Below, piece by piece: positions 35,808 to 40,410 of a DNA stretch of 40,410 bases. The translations under genes were made by a program, and so were the position numbers. The stretch is from Candidatus Shapirobacteria bacterium GW2011_GWF2_37_20 (GTDB taxonomy: Bacteria; Patescibacteriota; Microgenomatia; UBA12405): the NCBI GenBank assembly GCA_000989305.1, contig LBTB01000002.1:1-40410 (forward strand), read 5' to 3'. Numbering within the stretch: the first letter of the stretch is position 1; the number at the start of each line of letters is the position of its first letter. A model generated the notes under the pieces. It was not told the origin of the DNA, searched no databases, and saw only the letters and a program-made list of their open reading frames with translations.

Positions 35808-37010
35808 ATGGCCAGATTATTACTAATCACCCACATTTACCCTCCGGCCGTCGATGGCGGTTCTAAAATCATAGCCCAAATAGGGGATTATCTGAAAAAT
35901 CACGGCCACCAGACTCTTGTTATTACTAGCAACTGCACTTCAAGCGACGACTTTTCCTTGTCTCGTCATAATCGATTAAATTATGGCCAAGACGCACCCA
36001 ACATTATCAGGCTTCCTGTTTTTACCCTTTTCCATCGTCCTTTAAAATTACTTGCCAAAATTTTCCCAAACCTTACCCTTTTTTCCAAAGGCCCTATTTT
36101 TAAATTTTTTCCCCTTCTTTCATCTCTAAAATCCATTCTCTCTTTTCGTCCCGACTACATTATTGCCGGCCCTCTTCCTACTACCATTATTATTTATGCC
36201 ATTTTTTTTCGCCGTCTCACTAAATTACTTTTAAACTACTCACCCAAATTGCTAACCATTCCCTGTTTTCACCCCCAGGACCCCGACTTCAAGGTTCCGC
36301 TTCTAATATCTGCTCTAAATCAATCCGACCACCTCTGGTGTTTAACCAATTACGAAAAAAAATATCTTCAAACTAAATTAAATATTACCTCGCCCAAATA
36401 TTATGTTCACGGATTGGGAGTCGAAGCCTCCTTCATTATTAAAAAAGAAAACATTAAATACCCCAAAAATCCCCGCCTGTTATTTATCGCCAATTTTTCC
36501 GCCCATAAAAGAACAGAATTGTTAATTCAAGCCTTCAATTTAATCCTAAATAAATATCCTCATACCTCATTGACCCTCCTTGGTCAAAAAACCTTATATT
36601 TTCCCCAAATTACTGCCTTCCTAAAAAAGATATCTCCCCAAAGCAGAAAAAAAATAAAATTTGTTTTTAGCCCTACCCGCAGTCTTATAAAAAAATCTAT
36701 CGACTCGGCCACCTGTTTAATTCTTCCTTCAATCCACGAAAGTTTTGGTTTAGTCTTTGTTGAAAGTTTAGCCAGAGCTAAAGCAGTTGTTGGTGCCAAT
36801 ACTCCCCAAACATCGGAAGTTATTAAAACCTTGGGAGGCGGACTAACTTTTGACAGTGACAATCTTGACAGTCTACACAAAACAATAAGAAAACTTTTAG
36901 ATTCTAAGTCTTTGTCTCAAAAATTAGCCACCAAAGGCTATCAAACAGTTAAAAAATATTATACCTGGGATAAAATAGGGGAGAGCTTATGCAAAAAATT
37001 GGATATCTAG
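35808..37010 (+). CDS. Glycosyltransferase family 4
   Basis: This 400-residue GT-B enzyme has THIYPPAVDGGSKIIAQI at the N-terminus and in the donor domain LLFIANFSAHKRTELLIQAF, LTLLGQ and HESFGLVFVESLARAKAVVG with EX7E intact. It heads a plus-strand operon with a DUF192 protein, a GT2 and two more GT4s. It likely builds a surface glycan or glycolipid; the donor is unknown. It overlaps the DUF192 gene by 22 bases. Confidence 0.9.
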   Translation: MARLLLITHIYPPAVDGGSKIIAQIGDYLKNHGHQTLVITSNCTSSDDFSLSRHNRLNYGQDAPNIIRLPVFTLFHRPLKLLAKIFPNLTLFSKGPIFKFFPLLSSLKSILSFRPDYIIAGPLPTTIIIYAIFFRRLTKLLLNYSPKLLTIPCFHPQDPDFKVPLLISALNQSDHLWCLTNYEKKYLQTKLNITSPKYYVHGLGVEASFIIKKENIKYPKNPRLLFIANFSAHKRTELLIQAFNLILNKYPHTSLTLLGQKTLYFPQITAFLKKISPQSRKKIKFVFSPTRSLIKKSIDSATCLILPSIHESFGLVFVESLARAKAVVGANTPQTSEVIKTLGGGLTFDSDNLDSLHKTIRKLLDSKSLSQKLATKGYQTVKKYYTWDKIGESLCKKLDI

Positions 37011-37438
37011 TCATCATTCTGCTTATCGGAATCTTGGTATATATAAAATATCCCCGAAAAATTAATAAAACAATTAACCAAGAAATCGGCAATCAAAGCT
37101 TTTCTCTTGAGCTTGCCAATAATTCATATTTACAAGCCAAGGGACTTTCCGGCCGAGATCATCTTTGCCCTGAGTGTGGCATGTTATTTGTCTTCAGCCG
37201 GGAAACTACTCAAACTTTTTGGATGAAAAACACTCTAATACCTTTAGATATCATCTTTATAAATAGTAATAATCAAATTACTGATATTTACACTGCTTCA
37301 CCGCAGCCCGGTAAAAGCGATTTTCAACTGACACTCTATCAAAGCACCGCCCCCTCCATTTATGTCATTGAACTAAACGCCGGCTTAGCCCAAAAACTTA
37401 ATCTCAAACCAGGCGATAAGATTGATCTAAATCTATGA
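36989..37438 (+). CDS. DUF192-family membrane-anchored protein
   Basis: This 149-residue protein has an N-terminal membrane anchor (residues 4-20), then the DUF192 domain: QAKGLSGRDHL (49-59), GMLFVFS (64-70), FWMKNTLIPLDIIFI (77-91) and a C-terminal VIELNAGLAQKLNLKPGD. Two cysteines (C60, C63) lie in HLCPECG. DUF192 proteins are small secreted or anchored domains of unknown function. Its position between two glycosyltransferase genes, with overlaps to both, suggests co-expression only. Confidence 0.9.
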   Translation: MQKIGYLVIILLIGILVYIKYPRKINKTINQEIGNQSFSLELANNSYLQAKGLSGRDHLCPECGMLFVFSRETTQTFWMKNTLIPLDIIFINSNNQITDIYTASPQPGKSDFQLTLYQSTAPSIYVIELNAGLAQKLNLKPGDKIDLNL

Positions 37439-38361
37439 CCAAAATTTCCATTATTATCCCAAACTACAACGGTGCTTCCTGGCTTTCCGACTGTCTCAAG
37501 TCAATAGTTGCCTCAGCTCAAAACTGTCCCAAATTACTTATAGAAACAATATTAGTTGACAATAATTCCTCCGATAACAGCCGGGAAATATTTCATAAAA
37601 TTGGTCAAAAACACCCCCTCCTTCATCCTCACTTTTTAAAACTTGACCAAAACTTTGGCTTCGCCGCCGCAGTCAATCAAGGTATAGAGATTTCAAAACA
37701 TCCTCTTCTTTTTGTTTTAAACAATGACATTAGGCTTTCAAGTAATTGGTTTAACCATCTTGTTGATTCGATGAATAAATATCCCGATTTTTCGGTATAT
37801 TACGCCCTCGTCCTAAACAAAAAGGGTACCAAAATTGAATCAAGCGGTCTTAAGTATTTTATGTCGGGCAAATGTCTAAACCTTAACAACAACCAAAATA
37901 ATACTTATAAAAAAAGGCTTGCTGGTTTTGGGCCAATTTGGGGAGCTCCGGCCTCAGCTGTTATCTATAAAAAATCTGCCCTAAAACAAGTCGGACTCTT
38001 TGACCCCCGCTTTTTCGCTTATATAGAAGACGTGGATCTTGCCTATAGATTAGCCAAATCAAATCACAAAACCCTTTATATTCCCACTTCCTATTCCTAT
38101 CACCTAGGAGGTGCCACCTCATCAAAAATGGGAAACTTGCGCGCCAAAATGACCTACCGCAACTGGCATTATCTGATTCTTAAAAATTATTCCCCCAACG
38201 ATATCATTCAAAACCTCCCGGGTATTTTTCTTGAGAGACTAAGAAATCTTAAATATTTTTTTCAATCCACCCCAAAACTGTCTTTTCCCTTTGAATTTAT
38301 TCGGGTTCACTTTCAAATTTGCCGTTTTTTCTTTACTAATTTGTTAAAATCAACCTTATAA
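37435..38361 (+). CDS. GT2 glycosyltransferase
   Basis: This 308-residue GT-A enzyme has IIIPNYNGASWLSDCLKSI (6-24), LVDNNSSDNS (40-49), NFGFAAAVNQGIE and the NND metal motif (96-98). GAPASAVIYKKSALKQVGLFDPRFFAYIEDVDLAYR follows the WbbL-like GT2 pattern, and the C-terminus is basic and aromatic. It starts within the DUF192 stop (ATGA) and is followed by a GT4 after one base. Probably a rhamnosyl- or hexosyltransferase; the donor is not determinable. Confidence 0.9.
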   Translation: MTKISIIIPNYNGASWLSDCLKSIVASAQNCPKLLIETILVDNNSSDNSREIFHKIGQKHPLLHPHFLKLDQNFGFAAAVNQGIEISKHPLLFVLNNDIRLSSNWFNHLVDSMNKYPDFSVYYALVLNKKGTKIESSGLKYFMSGKCLNLNNNQNNTYKKRLAGFGPIWGAPASAVIYKKSALKQVGLFDPRFFAYIEDVDLAYRLAKSNHKTLYIPTSYSYHLGGATSSKMGNLRAKMTYRNWHYLILKNYSPNDIIQNLPGIFLERLRNLKYFFQSTPKLSFPFEFIRVHFQICRFFFTNLLKSTL

Positions 38362-38362
38362 G

Positions 38363-39499
38363 ATGATTATCGGCATTGACGCTTCCTCTATCGCTTACGG
38401 AACCGGTGTTAGCAACTACACTCTAAATTTAATTCGACACCTACTAAAAAACGACCGTCAAAATTCATATAAAATATTTTTTTCCTCGCTTCGCTTACCC
38501 CTACCCCAGGATCTTATTCGCTTACTAAAATATAAAAATGTCAAAATATTTCATTATCGTTTCCCTCAAACTCTTTTAGCCTTTATTTGGAATCGGCTTC
38601 ACCTCTTTCCCATAGAGTTATTTATTGGCAACTGCGACCTTTTCCACACCTCCGACTGGACTCAACCTCCAGCCTTTAAAGCCAAAACCTTAACCACCGT
38701 CCACGACCTAACTCCCTTTTTATGTCCCCACTGGCTTAATTCAAAGATTGTCTCTACCCACCACCATAAAATGTACTGGGCCTCCAAAAAATGTCAGCAT
38801 TTTATTTGCGTTTCCCAAAACACAAAAACAGATTTACTGAAAATATTTCCCAAAATAAATCCTCAAAACTGCAGTGTTGTTTATGAAGCCGCCGAGGACA
38901 AGTACGGTAAATTTTTAAAATTACCCCTCGACATCCAAAACAAAAAAATTTCTGCCATCGAAAAACAGTATGGTTTAAAAAAATTTATTCTCTCCCAAGG
39001 TACCCGGGAACCCAGAAAAAACCTGATCAATCTAATCAGCGCCTTTAATCTTTACCGTCAAAAATACCCCAAAAGTAAAATTGAATTGGCTATCACCGGC
39101 AAGTATGGTTGGGGTAAAGACATTATTCACTTAAAAAATCCCTATATCAAAATTCTTGGATACATCCCGGAAAAAGACATGGTGGCCCTTCACGCCTCAG
39201 CTCTATTTTTAGCCTATCCTTCTCTTTACGAAGGCTTTGGTTTACCTCTAATCAAATCCATGAAAGTTGGCGTCCCAGTATTAAGTAGTACCACCTCCTC
39301 AATGCCCGAAGTTGTTGGTAACTCAGGTATCTTAGTTAACCCCACCTCCGTTAAAGAAATCTATCTTGGCCTGCACAAGCTACTTTCCTCATCAACTCTG
39401 AGAAAACAGTTATCCCATCGGGCCATAATGATTTCCAACCGTTTTTCCTGGGATCAAACCGCCCTCAATACTTTAGACATCTATAGTAAACTAAGATAA
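38363..39499 (+). CDS. GT4 glycosyltransferase with altered EX7E
   Basis: This 378-residue enzyme has IGIDASSIAYGTGVSNYTLNL at the N-terminus, VHDLTPFLCP and SQGTREPRKNL, the pattern of GT4 mannosyltransferase-like proteins. The donor-site motif reads YEGFGLPLIKSM, so the second Glu of EX7E is Lys (E290, K298; codon AAA, one base from GAA). In related GT4 enzymes this Glu contacts the donor nucleotide, so activity may be altered. The gene is otherwise intact and shares one base with the next GT4 start. Confidence 0.88.
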   Translation: MIIGIDASSIAYGTGVSNYTLNLIRHLLKNDRQNSYKIFFSSLRLPLPQDLIRLLKYKNVKIFHYRFPQTLLAFIWNRLHLFPIELFIGNCDLFHTSDWTQPPAFKAKTLTTVHDLTPFLCPHWLNSKIVSTHHHKMYWASKKCQHFICVSQNTKTDLLKIFPKINPQNCSVVYEAAEDKYGKFLKLPLDIQNKKISAIEKQYGLKKFILSQGTREPRKNLINLISAFNLYRQKYPKSKIELAITGKYGWGKDIIHLKNPYIKILGYIPEKDMVALHASALFLAYPSLYEGFGLPLIKSMKVGVPVLSSTTSSMPEVVGNSGILVNPTSVKEIYLGLHKLLSSSTLRKQLSHRAIMISNRFSWDQTALNTLDIYSKLR

Positions 39500-40410
39500 T
39501 GAACATTGGCATTGACGGCAATGAAGCTAACAGTAAAACCCGTGTTGGTGTTGGTTGGTATGCCTTTCACCTTTTAACCGAACTTAATCGTCAAAATGTT
39601 GACGACCACTATTTTATTTATCTAAAAAGTCCACCTCTTTCCGACTTGCCACCTGAAAACAAAAATTGGCATTATATTGTTTTTGGCCCAAAATTTTTAT
39701 GGACCAAAATCGCCCTTCCTCTTCGTCTAATATTTTTTTCAAACAAATTAGATCTACTTTACTCACCCAGTCACTATTCACCCCTCTCTTTCTCTGTTCC
39801 CACCATGCCCACCATCCACGATATCGGCTATCTAAAATACAAAAACCAATTTACCAAAAAAGACCTCTACCAATTAGTTAACTGGACCCAAGATTCTATA
39901 AAAAAAGCCAAGCACATTATCGCCGTCTCTCAATTCACCAAAAATGAATTAATCAACACTTATCAGATTCCTGGTGACAAAATATCAGTTATCTACAATG
40001 GTGTCGGCACACCCCTGCCAGTTTCCTCAAAAGACAGTCAAAAAATATTAAACAAATTTAATATCCACCATCCCTATTTCTTATCTGTCGGCACTCTTAA
40101 ACCAAACAAAAACTATCCTTTTTTAATCCGTTCCTTTTCTTCTTTTCTCAAACACCAAGACTCAAAAGACTCAACATACCAATTAGTCATCGCCGGAAAA
40201 AGAGGTTGGCTTTTTGATGAAATCGATAAACTTATCCAAAAACAAGGTTTGGGCTCAAAAGTAATTTTTACAGATTACATTAGTGAAGAGGAAAAGTGGG
40301 CTCTTTATCAAAACGCTATTTCCCTGGTTATTCCCAGCACTTACGAAGGGTTTGGAATTCCGGCCATTGAAAGCCAGAAAACAGGAACTCCGGTAATTGC
40401 CAGTGACATT
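39499..40410 (+). CDS. GT4 glycosyltransferase (partial, runs off window)
   Basis: This gene is absent from the ORF track because it has no stop in the window. ATG 39499 overlaps the previous stop by one base (TAATG). The 304 visible residues read IGIDGNEANSKTRVGVGWYA, TIHDIGYL, IIAVSQFTKNELI, VGTLKPNKNY and TYEGFGIPAIESQKTG, with EX7E intact, unlike its neighbour. It resembles the same GT4 subgroup, so the two may be an old duplication. Perhaps 60-80 residues are missing. Confidence 0.9.
   Translation, partial: MNIGIDGNEANSKTRVGVGWYAFHLLTELNRQNVDDHYFIYLKSPPLSDLPPENKNWHYIVFGPKFLWTKIALPLRLIFFSNKLDLLYSPSHYSPLSFSVPTMPTIHDIGYLKYKNQFTKKDLYQLVNWTQDSIKKAKHIIAVSQFTKNELINTYQIPGDKISVIYNGVGTPLPVSSKDSQKILNKFNIHHPYFLSVGTLKPNKNYPFLIRSFSSFLKHQDSKDSTYQLVIAGKRGWLFDEIDKLIQKQGLGSKVIFTDYISEEEKWALYQNAISLVIPSTYEGFGIPAIESQKTGTPVIASDI

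Overview
The window is a dense, AT-rich bacterial surface-glycan locus. It holds about 36 intact, partial or broken protein genes, most of them glycosyltransferases, sugar-nucleotide enzymes, SAM-dependent methyltransferases, radical SAM enzymes and polytopic GT-C-like membrane proteins. Genes are packed with 1-30 base overlaps (ATGA, GTGA, TAATG). Shine-Dalgarno motifs are rare: metK is the one clear case. Many transcription units start with a TATAAT-like hexamer 5-8 bases before the start codon, which points to leaderless mRNAs. TGA is a normal stop. Together with a YvcK/CofD-family protein, a DUF192 protein, a TMTC-like TPR glycosyltransferase and many GTs without LPS genes, this suggests a Candidate Phyla Radiation (Patescibacteria) genome, perhaps Microgenomates. 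That placement is inference; no rRNA or ribosomal protein gene is present to confirm it.

Layout. (1) 1-3612, plus strand: the C-terminal part of a radical SAM enzyme, a GT2, a methyltransferase and a GT4, facing a small minus-strand methyltransferase (3583-4194). (2) 4214-6902, plus: a GT4 and a B12-binding-type radical SAM enzyme. They diverge from the small methyltransferase across only 19 bases. (3) 6883-10316, minus: a YvcK/CofD-like protein, a short SDR, and separately promoted a TMTC-like membrane glycosyltransferase with four TPRs. (4) 10394-18670, plus: gmd and fcl (GDP-L-fucose type sugar), an ABC-2 polysaccharide exporter, then an AT-richer block of methyltransferase, GT2, GT4 and methyltransferase. 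(5) 18673-27854, minus: ugd (frameshifted), a GT-C-like protein, a DPM1-like GT2 with DUF2304, a GT2, another DPM1-like GT2 with an LAB_N protein, a tandem two-domain methyltransferase and a second GT-C-like protein. (6) 28054-34033, minus: metK, galE, a radical SAM/SPASM enzyme, a methyltransferase and a third large membrane protein. (7) 34230-34864, plus: a HigBA-type toxin-antitoxin pair. (8) 34861-35784, minus: an LPG-synthase-TM (UPF0104) protein. (9) 35808-40410, plus: GT4, DUF192, GT2, GT4 and a GT4 that runs off the window.

How they fit together. gmd/fcl, galE and (if functional) ugd supply GDP-fucose-like, UDP-Gal and UDP-GlcA donors. GT2/GT4 enzymes assemble glycans in the cytoplasm and the ABC exporter moves a lipid-linked chain out. 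The two DPM1-like GT2s plausibly charge a polyprenyl phosphate for the GT-C-like membrane proteins that act outside. Six methyltransferase genes (seven domains) and three radical SAM enzymes would decorate the products, and metK in the same locus supplies SAM.

The most interesting points are: two minimal divergent leaderless promoters with overlapping -10 boxes; a ugd lesion explained by a 20-base deletion between 8-base repeats; similar extra domains inserted into two adjacent glycosyltransferases of different folds; poly-G tracts in the same operon; a structured metK leader; and a TA pair whose antitoxin promoter and operator sit in the toxin stop region.
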